From: Metabacillus halosaccharovorans
GTDB lineage: Bacteria; Bacillota; Bacilli; Bacillales; Bacillaceae
DNA: 64,000 nucleotides
Reading direction: 5' to 3'
Assembly (NCBI RefSeq): GCF_002019635.1
Contig: NZ_KV917371.1
Coordinates: forward strand, 1,403,501-1,467,500
The notes under the pieces are model-generated. The model was not told the DNA's origin. It saw only the letters and a list, made by a program, of their open reading frames with translations, and ran no database searches. Shown here one piece after another: positions 26,746 to 36,825 of the stretch (its first letter is position 1; every line of letters starts with the position of its first letter). The position numbers and the translations under genes were made by a program.

Positions 26746-26927
26746 ATACTAAGTATACGGCTTCCACTAAGCTTCGAATCTCTTCGTCAGCTCCATCGCT
26801 CACATCCTCACGTATGGTCATACGCTCCGGTGCTCGCTCAGTCGCTTCCTCGACCTTCTCGCTTATTGAAACCCTCTTACTCTTAAATTAATAACCACTA
26901 TGTAAAGTTTAAATCATAATATGTAAA
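26746..26927. other. 182-bp intergenic block between tRNA-Phe and tRNA-Asp
   Basis: The stretch is richer in GC than the surrounding spacers and contains a short hairpin (CGTATGGTCATACG, 26812-26825). It has no start codon with ribosome site and no open frame of note. It is much longer than the 20-30-base spacers between the other tRNAs, so it may be an inserted repeat. Nothing else is recognised. Confidence 0.4.
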
Positions 26928-27004
26928 TGGCGGTCCGGACGGGACTCGAACCCGCGACCTCCTGCGTGACAGGCAGGCATTCTAACCAACTGAACTACCG
27001 GACC
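26928..27004 (-). tRNA. tRNA-Asp (GTC)
   Basis: Minus strand: acceptor GGTCCGG with CCGGACC, D arm GTTCAGTTGGTTAGAAT, anticodon loop CTGTCAC containing GTC, T loop GGTTCGAGTCCC. Discriminator G is followed by an encoded CCA. Confidence 0.97.
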
Positions 27005-27031
27005 ATTTTTTATATGTTTAGATTAAAATAA

Positions 27032-27106
27032 TGGTGACCCATACGGGATTCGAACCCGTGTTACCGCCGTGAAAGGGCGGTGTCTTAACCGCTTGACCAA
27101 TGGGCC
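27032..27106 (-). tRNA. tRNA-Glu (TTC)
   Basis: Minus strand: acceptor GGCCCAT with ATGGGTC, anticodon loop CTTTCAC containing TTC, T arm GGGTTCGAATCCC, discriminator A and encoded CCA. Confidence 0.97.
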
Positions 27107-27125
27107 ACTGTTTTTGAAAAAACAA

Positions 27126-27201
27126 TGGTGAGCCATGAAGGACTCGAACCTTCGACCCTCTGATTAAAAGTCAGATGCTCTACCAACTGAGCTAATGGCT
27201 C
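27126..27201 (-). tRNA. tRNA-Lys (TTT)
   Basis: Minus strand: acceptor GAGCCAT with ATGGCTC, D arm GCTCAGTTGGTAGAGC, anticodon loop CTTTTAA containing TTT, T arm AGGTTCGAGTCCT, discriminator A and encoded CCA. It is the first complete tRNA of the cluster. Confidence 0.97.
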
Positions 27202-27323
27202 ATTTTATAATGAGAAGTACAACCTAGTCTTTCACTTGTTATAGACGCCCAAATCTCAGAAAGTTTAGTCAAGGTGCAGCTCAATTTGTACGCTGATGTA
27301 TCGCTTCGCAGTTTACTCGATCG

Positions 27324-27353
27324 TGCTCTACCAACTGAGCTAATGGCTCATTT
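27324..27353 (-). pseudogene. Partial duplicate of the tRNA-Lys 5' half
   Basis: Thirty bases are identical to the 5' third of the tRNA-Lys gene plus flank (27176-27205), covering the acceptor 5' strand and D arm. The anticodon and T arms are absent. A 118-bp unrelated spacer separates the two copies. The arrangement suggests a duplication or an insertion that regenerated part of the tRNA end. Confidence 0.8.
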
Positions 27354-27445
27354 CACAATGATTTGTTTCCTAACAGGACGTGATCTATCATAACATCATC
27401 TAAACTACTTTACAACATATTTTTTATAAAAATATATTTTTTTAT

Positions 27446-27479
27446 AAAAATAAAAAGAGGAGGGACACATATCCCTCCC
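27446..27479 (-). terminator. Terminator of purA
   Basis: GGAGGGA and TCCCTCC flank a short loop, followed on the minus strand by a T-rich run. It lies just after the purA stop. Confidence 0.8.
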
Positions 27480-27486
27480 ACTATAC

Positions 27487-28797
<1,311 letters not shown>

Positions 28798-28813
28798 CTA
28801 TTCAAACATGTAT

Positions 28814-28842
28814 ATTTTAACAATCACAGAATTGAAAGTCAA
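28814..28842 (-). promoter_or_regulatory. purA promoter (TTGACT-N17-TAAAAT)
   Basis: On the minus strand TTGACT (28842-28837) and TAAAAT (28819-28814) are spaced by 17 bases, about 40 bases before the start codon. It lies immediately downstream of the PurR-box pair. Confidence 0.8.
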
Positions 28843-28845
28843 TGT

Positions 28846-28890
28846 AAATACGAACAATATTAAAAAGAATCACTGTATTTGTTCGTAAAT
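28846..28890. promoter_or_regulatory. Paired PurR boxes upstream of purA
   Basis: AAATACGAACAAT (28846-28858) and, in inverted orientation, AATTTACGAACAAAT (complement of the sequence ending at 28890) each carry the CGAAC core of the Bacillus PurBox. The pair brackets a 18-base AT-rich spacer next to the -35. B. subtilis purA is controlled by PurR in this way. Repression when PRPP is low is inferred. Confidence 0.8.
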
Positions 28891-29023
28891 TCAACACATA
28901 TGTAGGAAGAATCTTTCTACTCTGTTTTCTAAATTGTTTTTTTTAAACCCAGGTCTAGTGTTTCCAATTAAATATAAATACATTAGGAAAAATTAAGTTA
29001 TTATCAATTTCTATAGTAGTACA

Positions 29024-29056
29024 AAAAAGGAGATCGCTCTATGCAATCTCCTTTTT
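29024..29056 (-). terminator. Terminator of the dnaC operon
   Basis: AAAAAGGAGAT (29024-29034) and ATCTCCTTTTT (29046-29056) form a perfect stem with a T run on the minus strand, at the dnaC stop codon. Confidence 0.88.
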
Positions 29057-30419
29057 ACGCTGGAACACCTTCATCATCAAATCGCCGTTCCAGATTAACG
29101 AACTTATTATATTCTTTTACGAATGCTAACGAACATGTACCAACAGGGCCGTTACGTTGCTTTGCAATAATGATTTCAATAATATTTTTGTTTTCGGATT
29201 CCTTATCATAGTAGTCATCACGATATAGGAAGGCAACAATATCTGCATCCTGCTCAATACTTCCTGATTCACGAATATCAGACATCATCGGACGTTTATC
29301 CTGACGTTGCTCAACTCCACGCGATAACTGTGATAATGCAATAACAGGCACTTTTAATTCACGAGCTAATTCTTTAAGTGAACGGGAAATTTCTGATACC
29401 TCTTGTTGACGGTTATCTGTACGGCCGTTTCCTTGAATCAATTGAAGATAGTCAATTAAGACCATTCCAAGTCCGCTTTCCTGCTTTAGTCTACGACATT
29501 TAGCACGAATATCACCAACTCGAATACCAGGTGTATCATCAATATAGATTCCAGAATCAGAGAGACTTCCCATTGCCATTGTAAGCTTACCCCAGTCTTC
29601 CGCTGTTAAAGATCCTGTTCTTAATCTCTGTGCATCAATATTTCCTTCTGCACATAGCATCCTCATCACAAGCTGATCTGCACCCATCTCAAGACTGAAT
29701 ATGGCTACATTTTCATCTGTCTTTGTTGCTACGTTTTGAGCAATATTCAAAGCAAAGGCTGTTTTACCAACAGATGGACGAGCCGCTACAATGATGAGAT
29801 CGTTTCGCTGAAACCCGGCTGTCATTCTATCTAATTCTATAAATCCTGTTGGAATACCTGTAACATCACCTTTTCGGTCATGAAGGGTTTCAATATTATC
29901 ATAGGTTTGTACAAGTACATCTTTAATGTTCTGAAAGGCACCGGCGTTTTTCCGCTGTGCAACCTCCATAATCGTCTTTTCGGCTTCACTGAGTAAGACT
30001 TCAACCTCATCTTCTCTGCTATATCCATCCTGTGCAATAGTAGTAGCTGTACGAATCAGTCTTCTTAAAATTGATTTTTCCTCAACGATTTTCCCGTAGT
30101 ACTCTATATTTGCAGCTGTTGGTGCTGAGTTTGCCAAATCACTAAGATAGGAAACTCCACCTACTTCTTCTAGTAAATTTACATCAGCTAATTCAGAAGT
30201 TACCGTCACTAAATCTACCGGCTCACCTTTGTCTGAAAGCTCAAGCATCGCATTATATATTTTCTGATGGGCAGCACGATAAAAATCATCAGGAATTAAT
30301 AGCTCTGATGCTAAAGTAAGAGAGGATGGTTGTAGAAAAATAGCTCCTAAAACAGCCTGTTCAGCCTCTATATTTTGTGGTGGAATACGATCACCAAGTA
30401 ACTCGTTAATGATGATCAC
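29055..30419 (-). CDS. dnaC: Replicative DNA helicase DnaC (DnaB family)
   Basis: 454 residues. The N-terminal domain (IPPQNIEAEQAVLGAIFLQPS) is followed by the RecA-like motor with Walker A ARPSVGKTAFALN, LIDYLQLIQG, and SRSLKELARELKVPVIALSQLSRGVEQR. It is the hexameric helicase that unwinds DNA at the fork, loaded at oriC by DnaD, DnaB and DnaI in Bacillus. The frame opens with GTG at 30419, but AAAGGACG sits very close to it, so the exact start is uncertain. It is 108 bases downstream of rplI. Confidence 0.96.
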   Translation of the reverse strand: MIIINELLGDRIPPQNIEAEQAVLGAIFLQPSSLTLASELLIPDDFYRAAHQKIYNAMLELSDKGEPVDLVTVTSELADVNLLEEVGGVSYLSDLANSAPTAANIEYYGKIVEEKSILRRLIRTATTIAQDGYSREDEVEVLLSEAEKTIMEVAQRKNAGAFQNIKDVLVQTYDNIETLHDRKGDVTGIPTGFIELDRMTAGFQRNDLIIVAARPSVGKTAFALNIAQNVATKTDENVAIFSLEMGADQLVMRMLCAEGNIDAQRLRTGSLTAEDWGKLTMAMGSLSDSGIYIDDTPGIRVGDIRAKCRRLKQESGLGMVLIDYLQLIQGNGRTDNRQQEVSEISRSLKELARELKVPVIALSQLSRGVEQRQDKRPMMSDIRESGSIEQDADIVAFLYRDDYYDKESENKNIIEIIIAKQRNGPVGTCSLAFVKEYNKFVNLERRFDDEGVPA

Positions 30420-30527
30420 CGTCCTTTAAGTTTATAGTAATCTATTACTAAGGATAAAAAAAAAGTGGCTCCGCTTCAAGACAAATTTCACTCTTTCCAC
30501 CAAACCACAACCATTACCAACATTTAC

Positions 30528-30974
30528 TTACTGTTCTTTTACATGGACTTTAATCGTTGCACTTACTTCTGGATGAAGCTTAGCAGGGACATTTGTATAC
30601 CCTAGTGCACGAATACCATCTGGTAAATCTAATTTACGTTTATCAAGTTTAATACTATGGGTTTTCTTCAGCTCATCAGCAATTTGCTTGCTTGTTACAG
30701 AGCCGAATAAACGACCGCCTTCACCTGATTTTGCTTGTATTTCAACCGTTAATTTTTCAAGATCAAGCTTTAGTTGCTGCATTTGTTCCAGTTCTTCTAT
30801 CGCTTCCTGCTCTACTTTTTTCTTTTGTGCATTTAATGAACTAATACTTGCGTTTGTTGCTTCTACTGCAAGGCCTTGCTTGATTAAAAAATTATGTGCA
30901 TAGCCGTCAGCAACATTTTTTACTTCTCCTTTTTTCCCTTTACCTTTAACATCTTTTAAAAAGATTACCTTCAT
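30528..30974 (-). CDS. rplI: Ribosomal protein bL9
   Basis: 148 residues. It opens [36 protein letters not shown], the conserved N-terminal domain, followed by the long connecting helix and a C-terminal domain. It sits on 23S rRNA near the L1 stalk. Its start overlaps the end of gdpP by four bases. Confidence 0.99.
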   Translation of the reverse strand: MKVIFLKDVKGKGKKGEVKNVADGYAHNFLIKQGLAVEATNASISSLNAQKKKVEQEAIEELEQMQQLKLDLEKLTVEIQAKSGEGGRLFGSVTSKQIADELKKTHSIKLDKRKLDLPDGIRALGYTNVPAKLHPEVSATIKVHVKEQ

Positions 30975-32944
30975 GATTTTGTTCCTCCTTCTAGATAGTC
31001 TTCTAATGTTAATTTTAATCTATTTTCTGCTTCTTGTAACGTCGTATGCTGCATTTGAGTTGCTGCATTTGTTAAATGACCGCCCCCATCAAGAGCTTCC
31101 ATAATGATTTGTACATTCACATCTCCCAATGATCTGGCACTAATACTTATCATTTCCTCATTACGTTTCGCAATAACAAATGAGGCCTCAATACCATTCA
31201 TTGTTAGTAACGTATCTGCAGCTTGTGCAATCGTTACTTGCTCATAAAAATCATGATCCTCCGCAACTGTTATAGCAATTCCTTCTTTAAAAATTGAGGC
31301 ATTCTGAATGAGCTTAGCACGCTTTACATAGCTTGTAATGTCTTCTTTTAAGAATTTTTGTACTAATACTGTGTCAGCACCTTTTGCTCTTAAATAGGAG
31401 GCTGCATCAAATGTACGTGAACCGGTACGAAGTGTAAAGCTTTTTGTATCTACAATAATACCCGCTAATAAGGCCGTCGCTTCAATCATATTTACTTTTA
31501 AGTGCTTCGGCTGATATTCCAATAGTTCTGTTACTAACTCTGCTGTAGAAGAAGCGTATGGCTCCATATAGACAAGTATCGGATCCTTTATAAACTCTTC
31601 TCCCCTTCTATGGTGATCAATGACAATGACATGCTCACTTCTTGATAAAACTCTTTCATCAATGACTAATGATGGTTTATGAGTATCTACCACAATTAAA
31701 AGTGTATCATCTGTCATGATTTCCAGTGCCTGCTCCGGAGTAATAAACCTTGACCATAGTTCCGGATGTAATTTAACTTCAGCAAATAATTGTTCTACAC
31801 CTGAATCAAGTGCATCCGGATCTAAAATTATAAATCCTTCTTTTTCATTTACTTGTGAAACCTTCAATATTCCAATAGCCGAACCGATTGCATCCATATC
31901 AGGATATTTATGGCCCATGATCATGACTTTATCACTTTCAGTCACAATTTCCTTTAAAGCATGGGAAATCACCCGTGCACGAACTCTGGTCCGCTTTTCC
32001 ATTGGATTTGTTTTGCCACCAAAGAACTTCACCTTTCCATTTTGCTGCTTGATGGCTACCTGATCTCCTCCACGCCCTAATGCAAGGTCTAGACTTGATT
32101 GGGCTAAATCACCAAGCTCTTGCAAAGAAGATACACCAGAGCCTACTCCAATACTCAATGTTAGCGAAACATTATGGATCGTCGTTTTCTCACGTACTTC
32201 GTCTAATATTGAGAACTTTGTTTTCATTAATTTTGTTAAAATATCCTCGTTTAATACTCCGATAAATCTTTCGGAAGAGGTTCTTTTAAGAAAGACACCA
32301 TAATCCTTTGCCCATTTATTTAATAGTGATGTTACCTCACTATTTATTGCACTTCTTGTTTGATCATCCATCCCTTGAGTGACCTCATCATAATTATCCA
32401 GGAAAATAAAGGCTAAAGCTGTTCGTTCATCTTCATATTGCTTTTCAATCTCGATTTGCTCAGTAACATCAAAGAAATAGATTAAACGCTCTTCTCTTTT
32501 AATGATTACCCTAAATTCCCTTTCATACAATGCTATTGTATCTGACTCAACTTCTTGTTTTATCAATGGGACTAAAGAATCGGCAAGATCAAAGAGTGAC
32601 CTGCCAACAAGAGTATCCTCATCAAAACAAGACGTCATAAAGGGATTCGACCATTCAATTTGAAATTGATCATTAAAAAGCATAATTCCGATTGGCATTT
32701 CCATTAATGCTTCTTCGCCCACTTTTTTCAACCGATATGAAAGCGTTGTTATGTATTCCTCCATCTCTGCTTTAAAATCTGAAAGAGCTCGTTTAATAAA
32801 ATAAAGGACAGTGGCTAGAATAACCAATAAAATAGATCCAAAGATCCAATTATAAAAAGATAAAAAAAGTACTGCTATCACTGTTACGCCAATCAATGCA
32901 TAAATAGGATAACGGATTAATGGTTTTTCATAAAAACTTGGCAT
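30971..32944 (-). CDS. gdpP: Cyclic-di-AMP phosphodiesterase GdpP (YybT)
   Basis: About 657 residues from ATG at 32944 ([19 protein letters not shown]), matching the B. subtilis protein. A TTG at 32980 would add 12 residues. GAGGAG is 15 bases before the chosen ATG, which is long. Order: two membrane helices, a PAS-like domain, a degenerate GGDEF (no GGDEF motif), then DHH/DHHA1 with [19 protein letters not shown] and IDHHRRG. It hydrolyses c-di-AMP to pApA, affecting potassium, osmotic and wall homeostasis. It is followed by rplI with a 4-bp overlap. Confidence 0.96.
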   Translation of the reverse strand: MPSFYEKPLIRYPIYALIGVTVIAVLFLSFYNWIFGSILLVILATVLYFIKRALSDFKAEMEEYITTLSYRLKKVGEEALMEMPIGIMLFNDQFQIEWSNPFMTSCFDEDTLVGRSLFDLADSLVPLIKQEVESDTIALYEREFRVIIKREERLIYFFDVTEQIEIEKQYEDERTALAFIFLDNYDEVTQGMDDQTRSAINSEVTSLLNKWAKDYGVFLKRTSSERFIGVLNEDILTKLMKTKFSILDEVREKTTIHNVSLTLSIGVGSGVSSLQELGDLAQSSLDLALGRGGDQVAIKQQNGKVKFFGGKTNPMEKRTRVRARVISHALKEIVTESDKVMIMGHKYPDMDAIGSAIGILKVSQVNEKEGFIILDPDALDSGVEQLFAEVKLHPELWSRFITPEQALEIMTDDTLLIVVDTHKPSLVIDERVLSRSEHVIVIDHHRRGEEFIKDPILVYMEPYASSTAELVTELLEYQPKHLKVNMIEATALLAGIIVDTKSFTLRTGSRTFDAASYLRAKGADTVLVQKFLKEDITSYVKRAKLIQNASIFKEGIAITVAEDHDFYEQVTIAQAADTLLTMNGIEASFVIAKRNEEMISISARSLGDVNVQIIMEALDGGGHLTNAATQMQHTTLQEAENRLKLTLEDYLEGGTKS

Positions 32945-32982
32945 GCTGTTTTCATCAACTCCTCGCAACAGTGAATACAAAC

Positions 32983-33918
32983 CTATTTTTTTGATAATTT
33001 ATTACGGAGAGGAAAGCCTAAATCAATTATACCTAAGATTCTTATAAGATAAAGAAGTATTGGAATAAGAAATGAGCCGATCAAAATTGAAATTGGCACA
33101 GCCTTTGACCATCCCTTTATATATGAATAATAAAAGGTAAATGAGAATCCTTGCATAAGAACAAAGAATTGCAAGATAAAATATAGGTTGATTACAGCAG
33201 TAAATAGAAAGGTTTCTGTATCTTGATACACCATTAGCAAAATGGAAACAATTAAATAATACCATACAATACTTTGAGGTAGTTTCCAATCGCGAAAAGG
33301 TTTTAATGGAGCAAGATCAAACCTCAGTCTCTTTAATATTGGCATAGCAAGCAAATGAGTAATAACAGCTGAAATCATTCCAATTGTTACAAACATTGTA
33401 GGAACTAAATGAACCATTAATTCCAATCCTTCTTCTAATTGAGCAAACTGTGCACTGATTTGGTCTTCTGCCGTAAATGACTCCATAATATTTTTTGATT
33501 GTTGAATGGATTGTTCAAGGAGACTAATTGAATCCTGGATAAAATCGATATTCATAAATAGCTTGGCACCAATATAGGCAACAATTATGCTGAATGTATA
33601 AGCTAAGCTTCCCCCAACGAGTACACCAAGTGTTTGCTTACGCTTATAGAAATAGCCCATTATTACACCACTTAAACCAAAAGTAACAGCTGTTATCACG
33701 CTAAATATAGAGCCAAACAAAATCGAAAGAATACTTCCTGCAAAAATGAGCAGAAACGTAAGTCGAATACCATGCCTGAGTGTAAAAATAATAAAAGGCA
33801 ATGGCAAAACAAACAGAACAATCGTCCCAATAATAGGGACGTATCTTGCAAAAAGCATAAGAACTAAATAAAGTGCTAATAATACAGCTCCTTCTGTTAA
33901 AACATGAGCCTTTTTCAC
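32983..33918 (-). CDS. yybS: DUF2232 membrane protein YybS
   Basis: 311 residues with about eight hydrophobic segments. It opens MKKAHVLTEGAVLLALYLVLMLFARYVP, as in the YybS family always found upstream of gdpP. The N-terminal part resembles energy-coupling-factor S components, so transport is possible, but the function is unknown. Confidence 0.9.
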   Translation of the reverse strand: MKKAHVLTEGAVLLALYLVLMLFARYVPIIGTIVLFVLPLPFIIFTLRHGIRLTFLLIFAGSILSILFGSIFSVITAVTFGLSGVIMGYFYKRKQTLGVLVGGSLAYTFSIIVAYIGAKLFMNIDFIQDSISLLEQSIQQSKNIMESFTAEDQISAQFAQLEEGLELMVHLVPTMFVTIGMISAVITHLLAMPILKRLRFDLAPLKPFRDWKLPQSIVWYYLIVSILLMVYQDTETFLFTAVINLYFILQFFVLMQGFSFTFYYSYIKGWSKAVPISILIGSFLIPILLYLIRILGIIDLGFPLRNKLSKK

Positions 33919-33943
33919 AATGACACCTCTTTAAAATCATATA

Positions 33944-33969
33944 AGAAAAGCGCAAGCGCCTTGATCAGC
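33944..33969. repeat. Truncated copy of the AAGCGCAAGCGCC intergenic repeat
   Basis: Twenty-six bases match the left end of the longer element at 44499 with one difference (TTGATCAGC against TTGGTCAGC). The rest of the element is missing. Confidence 0.7.
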
Positions 33970-34053
33970 TATCTGAACAAACCTTTACTATGTATAAAGT
34001 CTTTACTAAATCTTACCCTAAAATTTCTTTAAAAATGCGGTTTTTAATGACGA

Positions 34054-34092
34054 AAAAAGCACAGATAGGAATAAATCCATCTCTGTGCTTTT
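34054..34092 (-). terminator. Terminator of the rpsF-ssb-rpsR operon
   Basis: AAAAGCACAGA and TCTGTGCTTTT form the stem, with a T run on the minus strand, just after the rpsR stop. Confidence 0.88.
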
Positions 34093-34098
34093 CATTCA

Positions 34099-34368
<270 letters not shown>

Positions 34369-34375
34369 TTATCTA

Positions 34376-34897
34376 TTAAAACGGTAAGTCATCGTCAGAT
34401 ATATCAATAGGTTTTCCATCATTTGCAAATGGATCGTCATCAAAGCTTGTACGACCTTGATTACGCTGATTTTGATCTGAACCGAATGGGTTTTGATTGC
34501 CAGAATTACCACCTTGGTACCCACCAAAGTTATTATTATTGTTGAAGTTATTGTTGTTATTTCCTCCACCACTTGCTCCTCTAGGCTCAAGGAATTGGAC
34601 ACTTTCTGCAACAACTTCTGTTACATAAACACGTTTTCCAGTTTGATCTTCATAACTACGTGATTGCAATTTACCGTCAACACCTGCTAAGCTTCCTTTT
34701 TTCAGGAAGTTCGCTACGTTTTCAGCCTGTTTTCGCCAAATCACACAGTTAAGAAAATCTGCTTCTCTCTCACCTTGTTGGTTTGTAAACGTACGGTTTA
34801 CAGCTAGCGTGAAGGTAGCAACAGCTACTCCGCTTGGTGTGTAACGCAGATCTGGATCTTTTGTTAGTCTTCCAACTAATACAACTCGATTCAACAT
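34376..34897 (-). CDS. ssbA: Single-stranded DNA-binding protein
   Basis: 173 residues from ATG at 34897 ([31 protein letters not shown] upstream). An OB fold is followed by a flexible Asn/Gly-rich linker and the acidic C-terminal tip DISDDDLPF that recruits partner proteins. It coats ssDNA during replication and repair. It lies between rpsF and rpsR, as in B. subtilis. Confidence 0.98.
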   Translation of the reverse strand: MLNRVVLVGRLTKDPDLRYTPSGVAVATFTLAVNRTFTNQQGEREADFLNCVIWRKQAENVANFLKKGSLAGVDGKLQSRSYEDQTGKRVYVTEVVAESVQFLEPRGASGGGNNNNNFNNNNNFGGYQGGNSGNQNPFGSDQNQRNQGRTSFDDDPFANDGKPIDISDDDLPF

Positions 34898-34934
34898 CAG
34901 AACCATCCTTTTTTGTATATCTTATCTATTACGA

Positions 34935-35225
34935 TTAGTCTTCTTTTTTAATTACGATATGGCGAATGATATCTTCGCTGATTTTCGCTAAACGATCGAA
35001 TTCTTGAACAGCTGCAGCTTCAGAGTTAACTTGAAGAAGCATATAGTAACCATCACGGAAATCATTGATTTCGTATGCTAGGCGACGTTTGCCCCACTCT
35101 TTCGCTTCTGCTACTTCCGCACCATTCTCAGATAAAACGTTGTTGAAACGCTCTACTAAAGCTTTCTTAGCTTCATCTTCAATGTTTGGGCGGATGATGT
35201 ACATAACTTCGTACTTTCTCATCAT
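34935..35225 (-). CDS. rpsF: Ribosomal protein bS6
   Basis: 96 residues, [27 protein letters not shown]; the second Met may be the real start. It partners S18 on the small subunit. AGGAGGTG lies six bases upstream, inside a leader structure that can sequester it. Confidence 0.98.
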   Translation of the reverse strand: MMRKYEVMYIIRPNIEDEAKKALVERFNNVLSENGAEVAEAKEWGKRRLAYEINDFRDGYYMLLQVNSEAAAVQEFDRLAKISEDIIRHIVIKKED

Positions 35226-35232
35226 CTTACAC

Positions 35233-35270
35233 CTCCTTTTGGTCTAAACGGCCCACAACTGGGCAAGGAG
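35233..35270 (-). promoter_or_regulatory. rpsF leader: S6:S18-binding RNA structure
   Basis: In the minus-strand mRNA, CTCCTT (35270-35265) pairs with AAGGAG (35238-35233) of the Shine-Dalgarno. Between them an inner hairpin GCCCA/TGGGC is followed by CCG. A hairpin with a conserved CCG next to it is the known S6:S18 autoregulatory motif upstream of rpsF. Excess S6:S18 would hold the structure closed and block translation. Confidence 0.8.
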
Positions 35271-35340
35271 CAATTAAATAAATAAATTACTCACAATTAG
35301 GTATTATAACAAAAAGGTTCGAAACACGCAAGTTAGCAAA

Positions 35341-36441
35341 TTAAACATTGAAACGGAAGTGAATGACATCTCCATCTTGAACAATATATTCTTTTCCTTC
35401 CAAACGAACCTTTCCTGCTTCACGTGCTGCCCCCATTGTTTTGGCTGCTAGTAAATCCTCATAAGAGACTGTTTCAGCACGAATGAACCCTCTCTCAAAA
35501 TCAGTATGAATGATACCTGCACACTGAGGAGCTTTCATTCCTTTTTTAAATGTCCAAGCACGAACCTCTTGTTCACCTGCAGTAAAATAAGTAGCTAGTC
35601 CAAGAAGCTGATAAGAAGCTTTAATCAATTGGTCTAAACCGGATTCCTCTATACCAAGTTCCTCTAAGAACATTTCTTTTTCTTCGCCCTCAAGCTCAAC
35701 AATTTCCGATTCAATTTTTGCACACACAACGATTACTTCTGCATTTTCAGCAGCAGCAAATTCACGTACTTGTTTGACATATTCATTGTTTGAAGGATCT
35801 GCTACTTCCTCTTCACTAACATTTGCCACATAAAGAATTGGTTTAATTGTTAAAAGATGCAATTGCTTCACATATTTAAGTTGTTCTTCATTAAATTCAA
35901 CTGCACGTGCAGGCTTTTCACTTTCAAATGCTTCTTTCAGCTTCACCAAAATTTCATGTTCAAATACAGCTGTTTTTTCCTTTTGCTTCGCCAATTTAGC
36001 AACGCGATCAATACGCTTATCAACTGTTTCAAGGTCAGCTAAAATCAATTCTAAATTGATTGTTTCAATATCCGAAATTGGATCTACTTTACCTGATACA
36101 TGTGTAATATTGTCATCTGCAAAGCATCGCACAACATGACAAATCGCATCTACTTGTCGAATATGAGAAAGGAATTTATTTCCTAAACCTTCACCTTTAC
36201 TTGCACCTTTAACAATTCCTGCAATATCAGTAAATTCAAATGCAGTTGGAATTGTTTTTTTCGGCTTTACAAGTTCTGTTAGTTTTTGCAAACGTTCATC
36301 AGGAACTTCTACAATTCCTACATTTGGATCTATTGTACAGAATGGATAGTTTGCTGATTCTGCTCCAGCTTGTGTAATTGCGTTAAATAATGTAGATTTC
36401 CCAACGTTAGGTAGACCTACAATTCCAGCTGTTAATGCCAT
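35341..36441 (-). CDS. ychF: Redox-regulated ATPase YchF (Obg family)
   Basis: 366 residues from ATG at 36441 (MALTAGIVGLPNVGKSTLFNAIT; GAGGAG upstream). The 17 extra codons of the longer frame lack support. G1 is GLPNVGKS and G3 is DIAGIVKGAS. The G4 NxxE variant in this family gives ATP rather than GTP preference. A C-terminal TGS domain ends VIHFRFNV. It associates with ribosomes and translation stress. Confidence 0.97.
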   Translation of the reverse strand: MALTAGIVGLPNVGKSTLFNAITQAGAESANYPFCTIDPNVGIVEVPDERLQKLTELVKPKKTIPTAFEFTDIAGIVKGASKGEGLGNKFLSHIRQVDAICHVVRCFADDNITHVSGKVDPISDIETINLELILADLETVDKRIDRVAKLAKQKEKTAVFEHEILVKLKEAFESEKPARAVEFNEEQLKYVKQLHLLTIKPILYVANVSEEEVADPSNNEYVKQVREFAAAENAEVIVVCAKIESEIVELEGEEKEMFLEELGIEESGLDQLIKASYQLLGLATYFTAGEQEVRAWTFKKGMKAPQCAGIIHTDFERGFIRAETVSYEDLLAAKTMGAAREAGKVRLEGKEYIVQDGDVIHFRFNV

Positions 36442-36597
36442 TTTTCCCACTCCTCTATAAAAAACAAAGAAATTTGTCCGATTTTCAATCAATCTTCAAC
36501 AATTATAGATAGTAAAGCTGTAAAATACAAGCTTACTGATGAAATAAGATGCTTAAAGTAGGCATTGTTACTTTTGAATTAGGTGTCATTAAAACAT
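36442..36597. other. Intergenic, no gene seen
   Basis: Upstream region of ychF, AT-rich, presumably carrying its promoter. No clear element was identified apart from the palindromic repeat that follows. Confidence 0.5.
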
Positions 36598-36728
36598 TGG
36601 TTGATTTCCATTGCAGGTACTCGCTTTCCGCGGGCGGTCTCTGGAGCCTCCTCAGTGCTTTGCACTTGCGGGGTCTCCATCAACACGCTCTCCCGAAGGA
36701 GTCTCGTACCTTCCACTCCAATCAACGT
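36598..36728. repeat. 131-bp palindromic intergenic repeat
   Basis: The ends are imperfect inverted repeats: TGGTTGATTTCCATTGCAGG at the left, and GTTGATTGGAGTGGAAGGTAC when the right end is complemented. The inside is GC-rich (CGCTTTCCGCGGGCGGTCTC; GAGCCTCCTCAGTGC) and unlike the AT-rich flanks. It resembles a repeat scattered between genes in many Bacillus genomes. It has no gene; the frames through it are non-coding. Confidence 0.75.
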
Positions 36729-36792
36729 TCTTTTAAATTTGTCACTTAATAAAAACAATCATTTTCCCAAAATGCCAAGAAAAGGCCACTAA

Positions 36793-36818
36793 AAAAAGAG
36801 CTATTTAAAAGCTCTCCC
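36793..36818 (-). terminator. Terminator of yyaE
   Basis: GAGCT and AGCTC (with adjacent pairing) form a short stem followed by a T run on the minus strand, just after the yyaE stop. Confidence 0.65.
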
Positions 36819-36825
36819 CAAAAAG

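Noticed and set aside
26581..26891. Two open frames across the tRNA-Phe gene
   Set aside because: They run antisense through the tRNA and its terminator and have no ribosome site.
36549..36792. Two open frames around 36.6 kb
   Set aside because: They are read through the palindromic intergenic repeat and resemble no protein.
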